A DNA stretch of 58,229 bases from an uncultured Eubacterium sp. (GTDB lineage: Bacteria; Bacillota; Clostridia; Lachnospirales; Lachnospiraceae). Under the pieces are notes generated by a model. The model had not been told where the DNA came from and ran no database searches. It saw only the letters and a program-made list of their open reading frames with translations. Both the position numbers and the translations under genes were made by a program. Each line of letters starts with the position of its first letter. Within the stretch, counting starts at the first letter, position 1. Positions 50,911 to 58,229 of the stretch are shown piece by piece. The stretch lies in the NCBI GenBank assembly GCA_910584345.1, contig CAJTZX010000023.1:1-58229 (forward strand), given 5' to 3'.

Positions 50911-52092
50911 ATGATTCGGGAAGAGATGAAAAAAATATGGCGTCCTGGTATGCTGCTTTCGCTTGTAATTTTAGGACTTGTTTTTTATACGATGTTTTTA
51001 GAGTTTTATATCAAGCATTTTCCAAACGGGCCATATAATACCGGAGTCGTTGAGATAAGCGCACAGCTGATACAAAAATATGGTACGAGTATCTCCGAAG
51101 CAGAAATGGAGGAATTTGAGCAAGGATTGCCAAAGCTGCGCAGGCAGGCGGATCAGTATGTACGGGAAGGTGAGTTTGGGAAAAAATACGGATTACACAC
51201 TTATAAACAGTATGATGCTTTTTGTCGTAAGGCCACCGAAGAAGCTTCACAAAATGGAGAGACTGCCGATCAAAATGAGCATTATGCAGATGCCATGCGT
51301 ATGCATAATTATTTGCAGGGTGATGAGACAAATAATATAGAAGGACGGCTGTATGCTGCATCCTGGTTTGTAGAAATCTACCAGGCGCGGAAAGAGCAGG
51401 GGGCGGATTTAGAAAATTGCAGCAACCAGAAAGAACGAGATCATGCATCATTTTTTTATGGAAAGGATAAGAAATGGCAGAACCTATTGCCCCAGGAAGT
51501 ACCAGAAACGACCAGCGACTATATGGGGTATTTGCTAATCTGGATTTGCCTGTCGGTCTGTATCCTGTTGTCTCCGCTGCCTGTATGCGACCGTATGAAT
51601 CGGATGCGGGCATTGCAGTACAGTTCCAGACGAGGCAGGAATATTTATCACAGCCAGTTTGCGGCGGTTATGCTTTCGGCGTTTCTTGTTACGACAGCGA
51701 ATTTTACAGTATTTATTGGGTTGTTTTTAAAGAATGGCACAGCTGTGTTTTTTCCATGTAAAATGTATTCGTTTGCGATGATGCAGCTTAGCTGGCCGAA
51801 TTGGACCTATGGCGTGTGGTGTCTGATACTTCTTATGATCGGCTACCTAGTTGCTTTTGGTACGGCGGGGCTTGTGTTTTTTCTGTCACATAAAAGCGGT
51901 AATTACATTATTATGATGCTGCGAGTAGTACCGCTTGGAATTTTTTTGGCGATCTTTTGTCCAAAGCTGATGGAAAATGCGCTTTATTTTAACAATCCAC
52001 TCTATCGTTTTAGTGGAATTGCATATGTGGAGCTTTTGGTGGCGGGCGTTGTGTTTCTTGTTGGAATGTGCTGCAGCCGTTATTTTTCATAA
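50911..52092 (+). CDS. ABC-2 permease 2 of the BlaI-controlled module
   Basis: A 393-residue membrane protein: an N-terminal helix (about 13-32), a large soluble loop (about 40-205) and about six C-terminal helices. It carries CDRMNRMRALQYSSRRGR in the same place as the other permease, so the two are distant paralogues and probably form a heterodimer with one ATPase. The ATG follows AAGGAGAA. It is the last clear gene of the module; after it come about 260 bases with only a very small reading frame. Confidence 0.82.
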   Translation: MIREEMKKIWRPGMLLSLVILGLVFYTMFLEFYIKHFPNGPYNTGVVEISAQLIQKYGTSISEAEMEEFEQGLPKLRRQADQYVREGEFGKKYGLHTYKQYDAFCRKATEEASQNGETADQNEHYADAMRMHNYLQGDETNNIEGRLYAASWFVEIYQARKEQGADLENCSNQKERDHASFFYGKDKKWQNLLPQEVPETTSDYMGYLLIWICLSVCILLSPLPVCDRMNRMRALQYSSRRGRNIYHSQFAAVMLSAFLVTTANFTVFIGLFLKNGTAVFFPCKMYSFAMMQLSWPNWTYGVWCLILLMIGYLVAFGTAGLVFFLSHKSGNYIIMMLRVVPLGIFLAIFCPKLMENALYFNNPLYRFSGIAYVELLVAGVVFLVGMCCSRYFS

Positions 52093-52234
52093 TTTTTGCA
52101 GATATTGTATGAAAGAGACGTGCAGGCAGAACTTATCATTGGTAAATCTGTATAGGAACATTTGGCGCAGGCAGACAATTTTACCAGAACCGTTTGAAAG
52201 GAAACTGTGATTTTGTGCAAGGAGCAGAAAAATT

Positions 52235-52330
52235 ATGAAAAATCAGGGCATTTGGAAAGCGATGTCAAATTTGACGTTTTTGTTCGCAAGTGTAATAATA
52301 TGCCAGAACAGTGAAATACTTATTGTCTAA
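52235..52330 (+). CDS. Possible 31-residue peptide
   Basis: An ATG at 52235 follows AAGGAG by nine bases and opens a 31-codon frame (MKNQGIWKAMSN, then a hydrophobic FLFASVIICQ). The good ribosome site is the only support. It could be a small membrane peptide or chance. The rest of 52093-52348 shows nothing else. Confidence 0.35.
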   Translation: MKNQGIWKAMSNLTFLFASVIICQNSEILIV

Positions 52331-52360
52331 ACCGCCTTTGGCGGGGAAATGGAGGTATCT

Positions 52361-52579
52361 ATGACGAATAATAAGAACGAATACTGTGTATATAAGGCAA
52401 GCCCAAGCGGTATCCAAAGGCCGCTTTATTACGGAAACGAACAGGACTGCCGTAAATTCTGCGAACAAAGAGATTATACGTATATTGATGAACATCAGGT
52501 CGTATGGTATTTGGAAGTCGGCAGCTGCAGAAAAGAACATGAGATAAAAATATCTGCCAATACACCAATTAGCGCATAA
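52361..52579 (+). CDS. Small hypothetical protein, 72 residues
   Basis: The product begins MTNNKNEYCVYKAS and carries four cysteines, no signal peptide and no membrane segment. GGAGG precedes the ATG at 52361; an in-frame ATG 12 bases earlier overlaps that site. I do not recognise a family. A strong terminator follows, so it is probably a real single gene. Confidence 0.6.
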   Translation: MTNNKNEYCVYKASPSGIQRPLYYGNEQDCRKFCEQRDYTYIDEHQVVWYLEVGSCRKEHEIKISANTPISA

Positions 52580-52587
52580 TACATGAT

Positions 52588-52648
52588 AAAAACAAAACTG
52601 CCCTTACAGAGGTCTTTTTGAACATCTGTAAGGGCAGTTTTGTTTTTA
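52588..52648. terminator. Strong bidirectional terminator
   Basis: Twenty-two bases (52589-52610) pair perfectly with 52625-52646, flanked by A-run and T-run. It separates the small plus-strand gene from the converging LacI operon. Confidence 0.92.
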
Positions 52649-52655
52649 TAGGAAA

Positions 52656-53501
52656 TTAATGTTCGGACTGTTTTCTTTTCAGCCAGGTTTCATCGTCTTC
52701 ATAAAAAGCTGCCTGTTCCGGGAAAACCCGGGCGATCTCTTCTTCCAGGTGAAATGCTTCGTTCATTGTTTCATATAGCAGGAAATGAACCGTAAACAGG
52801 ATAAACCATATACCCAAAACAGGAAGCAGTATGACGGACCATGGAAGGAGCAGTACGATCACAGCCCAATATGTAATTTGCAGCAGAGCACATCCGAAAG
52901 TTTTCCAAAAAAAACGGATGCAAAACAGAAGGCAGTTTTTAAACCTTTGCATATTAGTCTGTTCAAACAATACAAGCTGGGGCCAATACAGCGAGAAAAA
53001 CATTGTAATGATTACAATGCCGCATACATAAACGGCAATCGTCCCCCATCCGGGAAATCTGGCAGCCCATAAGAACATCATCAGCATAAATGTGTAAAAG
53101 CCAAGCAGCAGACAGAAAATGATACCGGGAATTACTGATTGACGCCAGTTCTGCCTGAAAGCATGCTTGTAGTTTGCAAGAAATTTTCCAGGAGCGTCAC
53201 GCAGGCTCCGAAAGACCGTATCGTACATACAGGACAAAAACGGGCCGGCAACAGCGCCTCCTATGATACAGACGGGAATAAGGACAAGTATGCTGGAAGA
53301 TAAAATGGAATACAAGGTTCCGAGTATAAACGGAAGAAATCCAAGTAATGTAAGCAGGTTTACGGCAAGGAAACGTTTGAAGTCCCGTCCGAGCAGTTCA
53401 TTGTAACGCTGGATGCCGGTTAATCGGTTTCCGGTTCCGGCTGGCGTGTGATACTGAAAAAAAGCCATTGCAGGAGATTTCTTCTTTTTGCTGAACGTCA
53501 T
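52656..53501 (-). CDS. DUF624 (YesL-like) membrane protein
   Basis: A protein of about 281 residues with about five or six hydrophobic segments (roughly 50-70, 75-98, 130-155, 165-185, 200-240) and a charged C-terminus. It resembles DUF624/YesL proteins, which are often encoded in carbohydrate loci with LplB/YtcP-type transporters. That fits the remnant locus upstream. The start at 53501 follows GGAAG but lies 104 bases inside the preceding lipoprotein gene; a later ATG (MAFFQYH) is also within the overlap. The function is unknown. Confidence 0.75.
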   Translation of the reverse strand: MTFSKKKKSPAMAFFQYHTPAGTGNRLTGIQRYNELLGRDFKRFLAVNLLTLLGFLPFILGTLYSILSSSILVLIPVCIIGGAVAGPFLSCMYDTVFRSLRDAPGKFLANYKHAFRQNWRQSVIPGIIFCLLLGFYTFMLMMFLWAARFPGWGTIAVYVCGIVIITMFFSLYWPQLVLFEQTNMQRFKNCLLFCIRFFWKTFGCALLQITYWAVIVLLLPWSVILLPVLGIWFILFTVHFLLYETMNEAFHLEEEIARVFPEQAAFYEDDETWLKRKQSEH

Positions 53502-53886
53502 AATTTTCTTCCGCTGCAGCAAGCCAGGTGTTTTTGTCATGCTGTGCATTTTCTGTGCTTTTTGCTTCGCCGAGCAGGAGATAGAGTTGCGCGTCATAAA
53601 GGTCTACAGTGTCGCCGTCTTTGTTTTCGTAAGGTTTTGCGTTCCCACAGCTCCATGCTGCATAATAAAGTCCGTCAGCAGCCAGTGCGTCTTTATTGTC
53701 CAGCGGCACAAGCCGTTTATCATTGTTTTTGATTTCCAGTGTATGACCTACGATGACAGAGCCGTCCTTTTGTACGAGGGCTTCCTGAGGGGCGTTGGAA
53801 GCGCAGCCGGACAGGAGATACATGGAGCAGAACAGGAAGCATAGACAGAGGTTTCGGTATTTGAAAAAAACAGTTTTTCGGTTCAT
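53398..53886 (-). CDS. Lipoprotein of the LacI-regulated operon
   Basis: A 162-residue secreted protein with signal peptide and lipobox LLSGC near residue 24. The body contains VPLDNKDALAADGLYYAAWSC and no known catalytic motif. Its ATG at 53886 overlaps the stop of the upstream gene as ATGA and follows AAGGAG, so they are coupled. Its last 35 codons overlap the DUF624 start; the true end may be disturbed. It is probably anchored outside the membrane, but I do not recognise the family. Confidence 0.65.
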   Translation of the reverse strand: MNRKTVFFKYRNLCLCFLFCSMYLLSGCASNAPQEALVQKDGSVIVGHTLEIKNNDKRLVPLDNKDALAADGLYYAAWSCGNAKPYENKDGDTVDLYDAQLYLLLGEAKSTENAQHDKNTWLAAAEENYDVQQKEEISCNGFFSVSHASRNRKPINRHPALQ

Positions 53887-54538
53887 GAGTGATTCTCCTT
53901 TCTGTTGACAAGCAGCTCCCATAGTCTGCTGCACTGGTCCTGGTAAGCAGCCGTATCTTTGGTATAGAAACAACGCCTTCCAATATACAGCTTGGACATA
54001 AGTTGTTGGTTTTTTCCGGTTACCTCCCGGCCTAAGACAGTGACGGAGTATGTTCCGAGATCGAAATGAGCCAGTGCGGGACAGTCTTTCCAGGCAACGG
54101 CTTTGTCCTCTGTGGAAAAATCCGATTCATTCGGACAGCTGCCGTCAGGAGCGGCCAATACATGGAAACTTTTTTGGAATGCCTGCGGGTTATCCATGAG
54201 AAAGAAATAACTTTCGCAGTCTGTAATATCTCCGATAAGACCGATTTCGGAAGCATAATCATAATAAACTGCTTCTGGGTTTTGATTATTGCTGACATAT
54301 TGACGTATTTTAACATACACTTCTCCGTCTCCGTTAAAATCCCAGCTGGCTGAAGTAAACGCCTGTTCCAGCGCTGCGACGGTATCCTGCGGCAGTTCCG
54401 TTTCTCCGATATGGCAATCTGATAATCAGGCGTCCTGCCAAAAATCCCAAGCGCATTGCCTGCGAGATATAAGATTAGTATAACAAGGCCGGAGCCGCAG
54501 ACGACATACCATTTATAATAATACCACCAGTTTTTCAT
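53883..54538 (-). pseudogene. Frameshifted membrane-anchored protein gene
   Basis: Read on the minus strand, the first 44 or so codons (MKNWWYYYKWYV, one membrane helix, TPDYQIAI) are in one frame; the continuation GETELPQDTVAALEQAFTSA and the rest to 53883 are in another. The switch lies near 54408-54415. Together they give one protein of about 217 residues with an N-terminal anchor and an external domain. The start overlaps the LacI stop as ATGA, and the stop overlaps the lipoprotein start. Either a true frameshift mutation or a one-base sequence error. Confidence 0.7.
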
Positions 54539-55557
54539 ATGCGCTGCTCCTGTTCTGTGCGGATATCAGCATCCAGCGTTGTGCCGCCAAAGCTGTAGGA
54601 AACCGGCAGGCAGATCAGCGGCGGTTTGGATGCCATGCTGCCGGAAAGGAGCTGTTCTACACACATTTCTGCGATTTCGGGAACTGCCTGAACAATCGTG
54701 GAACAGATGTAGTGGTCATGCCCAAACAGTTTTACGCCGTCAAAGCCAATAATCTGCACATCCTGCGGCACCTTTATATGAAGTTCTTTCAGCATTTGCA
54801 TGACCAGATATGCAAGTCCGTCTGTGACGCAGAAAATTCCTTCAAAAGACAATTTTCCGTTCTGCATATGATCTGACAGAAATTTGCGGAACACGTCATA
54901 AGGCTCCTCGTCATTTAAGATTTTCATTTCATAGCAAAGGCCGCGTGCAAGACAGCCGTTTTCGAATCCGGCCTTTCTTTTATTCGGCTCGTTGTTTAAT
55001 GCGGAGCCGACACGCAGGAAAGCCACATTTTTGCAGCCGAAGTCTGCCAGTTTTTCAGCGGCAAGCTGTCCTCCGGCAAAATTGTCGCTTGCTACGCATG
55101 GGATACGAGGCCCCATGGAACGGTCAATGGACACGAATGGAGTGTTTTCTTCGATGATAAGGTCTGGATTATAGGTGAGTCCGATAATTCCGTCAACCTT
55201 ATTTTGCTGTGTCATTGTAATGTATTCTTGTTCCAGTGACGAGTCATAATCTGTACAACAGAGGAGCATCCGGTATTTTCTGCGCAGCAATGCAAGGTTA
55301 ATATGGTAGGTAAGCGATGCAAAATACGGGTCATGTGTATTTGGCAGGAGAAAGGCTACGGTATAAGTTTTGTTTGCCTTTAGGCCCTGCGCATAGCTGT
55401 TGACCTGATAATTCAGACGTTTGATGGCATCTTCTACACGGATGCGGTAAGGTTCGCCGACAGGCAGGCCGTTGACTACTTTGGATACAGTGCCAAGGGC
55501 AACGCCTGCTTCGCGTGCGACATCTTTCATGGTTGGGACAGAGTGATTCTTTTTCAT
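54535..55557 (-). CDS. LacI-family transcriptional regulator
   Basis: A 340-residue regulator with an N-terminal HTH (about 8-30, TMKDVAREAGVALGTVSKVVNG) and hinge helix, followed by a periplasmic-binding-like sugar domain (TVAFLLPNTHDPYF, DGIIGL, IGFDGVKLFGH). It is intact. It is divergent from a solute-binding protein remnant and a GH32 remnant, which suggests it once controlled fructan or sucrose use. Downstream genes on its own strand (frameshifted gene, lipoprotein, DUF624) are coupled to it. The ATG has GGAGAT upstream. Confidence 0.9.
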   Translation of the reverse strand: MKKNHSVPTMKDVAREAGVALGTVSKVVNGLPVGEPYRIRVEDAIKRLNYQVNSYAQGLKANKTYTVAFLLPNTHDPYFASLTYHINLALLRRKYRMLLCCTDYDSSLEQEYITMTQQNKVDGIIGLTYNPDLIIEENTPFVSIDRSMGPRIPCVASDNFAGGQLAAEKLADFGCKNVAFLRVGSALNNEPNKRKAGFENGCLARGLCYEMKILNDEEPYDVFRKFLSDHMQNGKLSFEGIFCVTDGLAYLVMQMLKELHIKVPQDVQIIGFDGVKLFGHDHYICSTIVQAVPEIAEMCVEQLLSGSMASKPPLICLPVSYSFGGTTLDADIRTEQEQRI

Positions 55558-55624
55558 ATTCGTAAATATCTCCTTTTATCATAATAGGATTTCGTAAGGA
55601 ACTCTCATTTTATGGTGAAAAACG

Positions 55625-55656
55625 TGAAATCGTTCATGAAACAAATATGAAACAAT
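55625..55656. promoter_or_regulatory. Candidate operator between LacI and sugar-locus remnants
   Basis: A 12-bp imperfect palindrome (55625-55636, TGAA....TTCA) is followed by two direct copies of ATGAAACAA 11 bases apart. LacI-type or CcpA-type binding is possible; this is weak pattern evidence. Confidence 0.35.
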
Positions 55657-55698
55657 TAATATATCAGTTTTGGCACCATATAAATTCTTAATGTAACA

Positions 55699-56337
55699 GT
55701 GCGGACCGGTGGCGTGACAAACAGCGGAAACCTGAATATCACAAGCGAATGCAAAAGTCCTGCGAATCTTTTGAAATTCTTTGACAAGTGGAACGAGCCG
55801 GAAAATGTAATGCAGCTTCAGTATGGTCCGATTGGCACTTATTTTACACAGCAGGATGAAAACGGCATATGGAAGAGTATTACAGATCAGGAAGCAAAAG
55901 AGAAGTTTGGAAAGACGGCTGGCGAATTAAAAGGCGAATATGAGGTATATGGACCGAAACTGATTCTTAGTGAATACTATAATACGACATTTGAGATGGA
56001 AGAACGTGCAAAAGAACGTCTGACTGACTTAAATGAATTCTGGATGCCGTATGTGGAAAGCACTGCTGTGTATCCGGTAGACTGTGTTTATACAAAAGAG
56101 GAGTTGGACACGATTGACATGTACAAACCGGATTTCGAGAGTACCGTGGCAGAGCAGGAAGGGCTGTGGCTCAAGGAAGGCGGGCCTACGGATGCAGAAT
56201 GGGAAAGCTATGTTACAACGTTAAAGGAAAGCTGCGGAATGGATGAGCTGCTGAAAGTATATCAGGATGCTTATGACCGATATGCGGCAGCAGAAAGCGG
56301 GAACAGCGAAGCCTCAGCAGACAGTACAGCAGAATAA
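55699..56337 (+). pseudogene. C-terminal remnant of an extracellular sugar-binding protein
   Basis: A 212-residue open frame without signal peptide or lipobox. Its content (PANLLKFFDKWNEPENVMQL, FEMEERAKERLTDLNEFW, then YVTTLKESCGMDELLKVYQDAYDRY) corresponds to the last third of LplA-type solute-binding proteins of about 550 residues. The first 350 residues are missing, and the fragment starts right at the LacI control region without a ribosome site. This points to a deletion that joined the promoter region to the middle of the gene and removed any transporter genes between. A terminator follows. Confidence 0.75.
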
Positions 56338-56358
56338 CGGGAACGAAAGAGCGTCGGA

Positions 56359-56400
56359 TACCGGGGCAGATTGCGGTTGAAAGTCTGTCCCGGTATTTTA
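56359..56400 (+). terminator. Terminator after the solute-binding protein remnant
   Basis: A 13-bp stem (56359-56371 with 56384-56396) is followed by a T-rich run (TTTTA). It lies before the GH32 remnant. Confidence 0.65.
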
Positions 56401-56479
56401 TATCCCGGATTTTGCTGCGGTGAGAAGAAGGCGGAGCGGAGATTTAAATGGATTTAATGATCGGATAGGAGGAGTTATT

Positions 56480-57542
56480 ATGCTGAGCCAGATTTTGCGT
56501 GATGCAAGAAAATATGAAGAGACAGTAGAAAGGGGGATTGACGGAAAACTAAGACCGGGGTTTCATTTGTCTGCCCGTGTCGGATAAAACACAGACATTG
56601 GAAGTAAAAGAAGACGGCGAGGTGGATATGGACTGGCAGTATCAGGGGCCTGTTTACGAAATGAAGGATCAGCCGGTTACCTACGGTACCAGCTGGGAAC
56701 TGCCGATCTTGCTTCCGGTTTCTAATAAAGCAGGAACAGTTACAAAATATGCATTTTTTATTTCACCTGCACCAGCTGGAATGGCAGACAATAAAGTATA
56801 TTATTTTATTGGGGATTTTGATGCGGATACGGGGAAATTTATTCCAGATGAAAGATTTGACAATAAACCGGCCCTGCTTGATTATGGAAGCAACGTGTTT
56901 ACAGGGTCGAGTGCGTTTGTCGATCCTGAAAGCGGAGATGTCTGCATGTTCAGCATTATGCAGGATCAAAGAAGCGGAGCGGAAGAAGGCGGAGCCGGCT
57001 GGGCACATTGTGTAGGGCTTACGCGTAATATTTGGCTAAATGATGAAGGTACGGATCTGAAAATGCGTCCGGCCAAAGCGCTGCATAAGCTGGAAGGGGA
57101 AGTGCTGGCAGAAGGAAAAAACCTTACGCTGGAACAGGCGAATGAAAAGCTTGCTTCTGTGAAAGGCGACCTTTTGTATGTCAGAGTCATTTTCACACCG
57201 CAGCAGGGAAAAGAGTTTGGCATTGAGCTGAAAACCGGAGAAACTAGAGACAGATCGTGGTATACTTACCGTATGGAAGATGAAACAATCTGTGCAGATA
57301 CAAAAAATAAAGGGAGCGCTGCTTCTACGAATCATGTTTCAGGCGCGCTTGCACTGGATCATGGAAAACTGGCGGCAGAGATCTATATTGACCGTTCTCT
57401 GATAGAAGCATTCTTTAATGACGAGAAATCGATAAGTATGCGCTCATATAGCGGATATGAATCACAGGGCATGCAGCTGTTCGCGGATGGAAAAGTCAGC
57501 GTGGATGAGCTGTATGTATCTGAGATGAAAGGGATTTATTAA
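56480..57542 (+). pseudogene. GH32 fructan hydrolase with internal deletion
   Basis: The gene start is intact: GGAGG, ATG at 56480, and 35 codons ending RPGFHLSARVG, which is the sequence just before the WMNDPNG nucleophile motif of GH32. There the frame stops (56587). From 56577 another frame runs to 57542 with the middle and C-terminal GH32 parts: the YxGP/WELP region, YYFIGDFD, a C-terminal beta-sandwich with EIYIDRSLIEAFFNDEKS. The nucleophile Asp and the RDP motif are lost in the junction, so no activity is expected. It once cleaved beta-fructosides such as sucrose, inulin or levan. Confidence 0.85.
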
Positions 57543-57630
57543 AAGGCTGCCACCTGGAAAGACATAGCCGATGCTGCTGTGTACACTTAAAATATATAAA
57601 AGAAAGTCATACATAGATATCATATTTCAT

Positions 57631-57677
57631 GAACGTACGGCGTATCACATAATTGTGAGACGCCGTACGTTCTTTTA
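57631..57677 (+). terminator. Terminator of the GH32 remnant
   Basis: A 13-bp perfect stem (57631-57643 with 57660-57672), extended by an inner 5-bp stem, leads into TTTTAG. Confidence 0.85.
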
Positions 57678-57699
57678 GTTACAGTTCCTTATTGATATA

Positions 57700-57723
57700 G
57701 ATGGCGATAAATGATCGCCATCT
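57700..57723. repeat. Small perfect hairpin
   Basis: Ten bases (AGATGGCGAT) pair with ATCGCCATCT around a five-base loop. It stands alone between the GH32 terminator and the palindromic element. Confidence 0.5.
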
Positions 57724-57832
57724 GCGCCGAGTACGGCCGCTTTGCGGCATCTACATGTTCGTGCGAGTGTGCATCCCCATAAGCGCGAACTTAAGAGAAA
57801 ATACAACAATTTACAAAAAGTGTTACATTCTG

Positions 57833-58085
57833 GCTACTCGGACGCTGTGAGAGAAAATCTGCCCCGTCTGCTGTGTCCGCTCCAGAATGCAAGAAGCCCT
57901 AAGCATTCTGCATCCAGGCTGTGGAACCGGACGGACGCGACGCCTAGTTCGCCCTGGCTGCCGCCAGCAGCTAAAGGCGCCGCTTCGGCTTCGCCGCCTG
58001 TGTATCGGGCAGAATACCAAGGGCTTCTAACATTCTTCCGAAGCCACAACAGACGGGGCAGATTTCCTCTCCCAGCTGGTTTCCA
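57833..58085. repeat. Palindromic element (copy 2)
   Basis: Left arm 57841-57900 and right arm 58020-58079 are imperfect inverted repeats of about 60 bases. The left arm begins GACGCTG and contains TCTGC.TGTGTCCG, matching the reverse complement of copy 1 near 37390-37439. The GC-rich centre differs from copy 1. No gene is credible inside it. Confidence 0.75.
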
Positions 58086-58159
58086 CAGGCTCTGCATCAG
58101 ATTACGGAACAATTATGTATTAATTTCTACATAATGTTTCAATATAATGTGTGTAAAGC

Positions 58160-58229
58160 TTTTGAAAGCCAGCTGGATGGGAGGCGTTGGCCTGTCTGTT
58201 TGTGACGTTGGAAGAATGTTTAGAAGCTC
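58160..58229. repeat. Palindromic element (copy 3, cut by window end)
   Basis: From CCAGCTGG at about 58172 to the end, the sequence follows the arm of copies 1 and 2 (GGAGGCGTT..CCTGTCTG, then TTGGAAGAATGTTTAGAAGC). Only one arm is in the window. Confidence 0.65.

Noticed and set aside
57742..58134. Protein-coding frames on both strands inside the terminal palindromic element
   Set aside because: They follow the inverted-repeat arms, are rich in Arg/Ser/Pro from GC-rich palindrome, and have no homology-like motif or ribosome site.

Overview
The window reads as a chromosomal segment of a low-to-mid GC anaerobic Clostridia member, most likely Lachnospiraceae-like. This is an inference from gene content and strong Shine-Dalgarno starts: a MetH without activation domain, a gap-pgk-tpiA run, a type Ic aspartate aminotransferase, PocR-domain hybrid kinases, and a RumC-like sactipeptide locus. 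No rRNA, tRNA, CRISPR array or complete insertion sequence was seen.

Layout. 1-9.0 kb: methionine synthase, then a minus-strand signalling operon (a double-receiver protein and two paralogous PocR hybrid kinases). 9.2-13.9 kb: PAP2 phosphatase, PTS enzyme I, a phosphodiesterase, a CPBP protease and a shikimate kinase-like protein. 14.0-18.2 kb: diguanylate cyclase and an AgrC/LytTR-type two-component pair. 18.3-26.9 kb: HPr, RarA, aminotransferase, the glycolytic gap-pgk-tpiA block, a cold-shock protein and an acetyltransferase.

27.2-36.6 kb is visibly more AT-rich and looks acquired. It holds a VanRS-like two-component system, an orphan ABC-2 permease, a radical SAM/SPASM maturase, a 71-residue six-cysteine precursor peptide, an ABC ATPase plus a second permease paralogous to the orphan, and a TMD-NBD exporter. 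I read it as a self-regulated Cys-rich RiPP (sactipeptide or ranthipeptide) cluster with immunity and export genes. It ends in a decayed BlaI-like gene and a 267-bp palindromic element. 37.5-40.8 kb is a glucose-type PTS EIICBA gene under RAT/terminator antitermination, followed by its antiterminator gene.

41.0-45.0 kb is a two-gene minus-strand operon: a 1170-residue TPR-CHAT (caspase-like) protein preceded by a small protein that resembles effector-associated components of bacterial conflict systems. 45.2-52.1 kb is a BlaI/BlaR1-controlled module (two dyad operators at the promoter) with an ECF sigma factor, a membrane protein, an ABC ATPase and two permeases. It has a 9-bp minisatellite in one leader. 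52.2-57.7 kb is a decaying carbohydrate locus: a LacI regulator with a downstream frameshifted gene, a lipoprotein and a DUF624 protein, divergent from a truncated solute-binding protein and an internally deleted GH32 fructan hydrolase. The window ends in two further copies of the palindromic element seen at 37.2 kb.

The best candidates for a new system are the six-cysteine radical SAM peptide cluster (27.2-36.6 kb) and the CHAT pair (41.0-45.0 kb).
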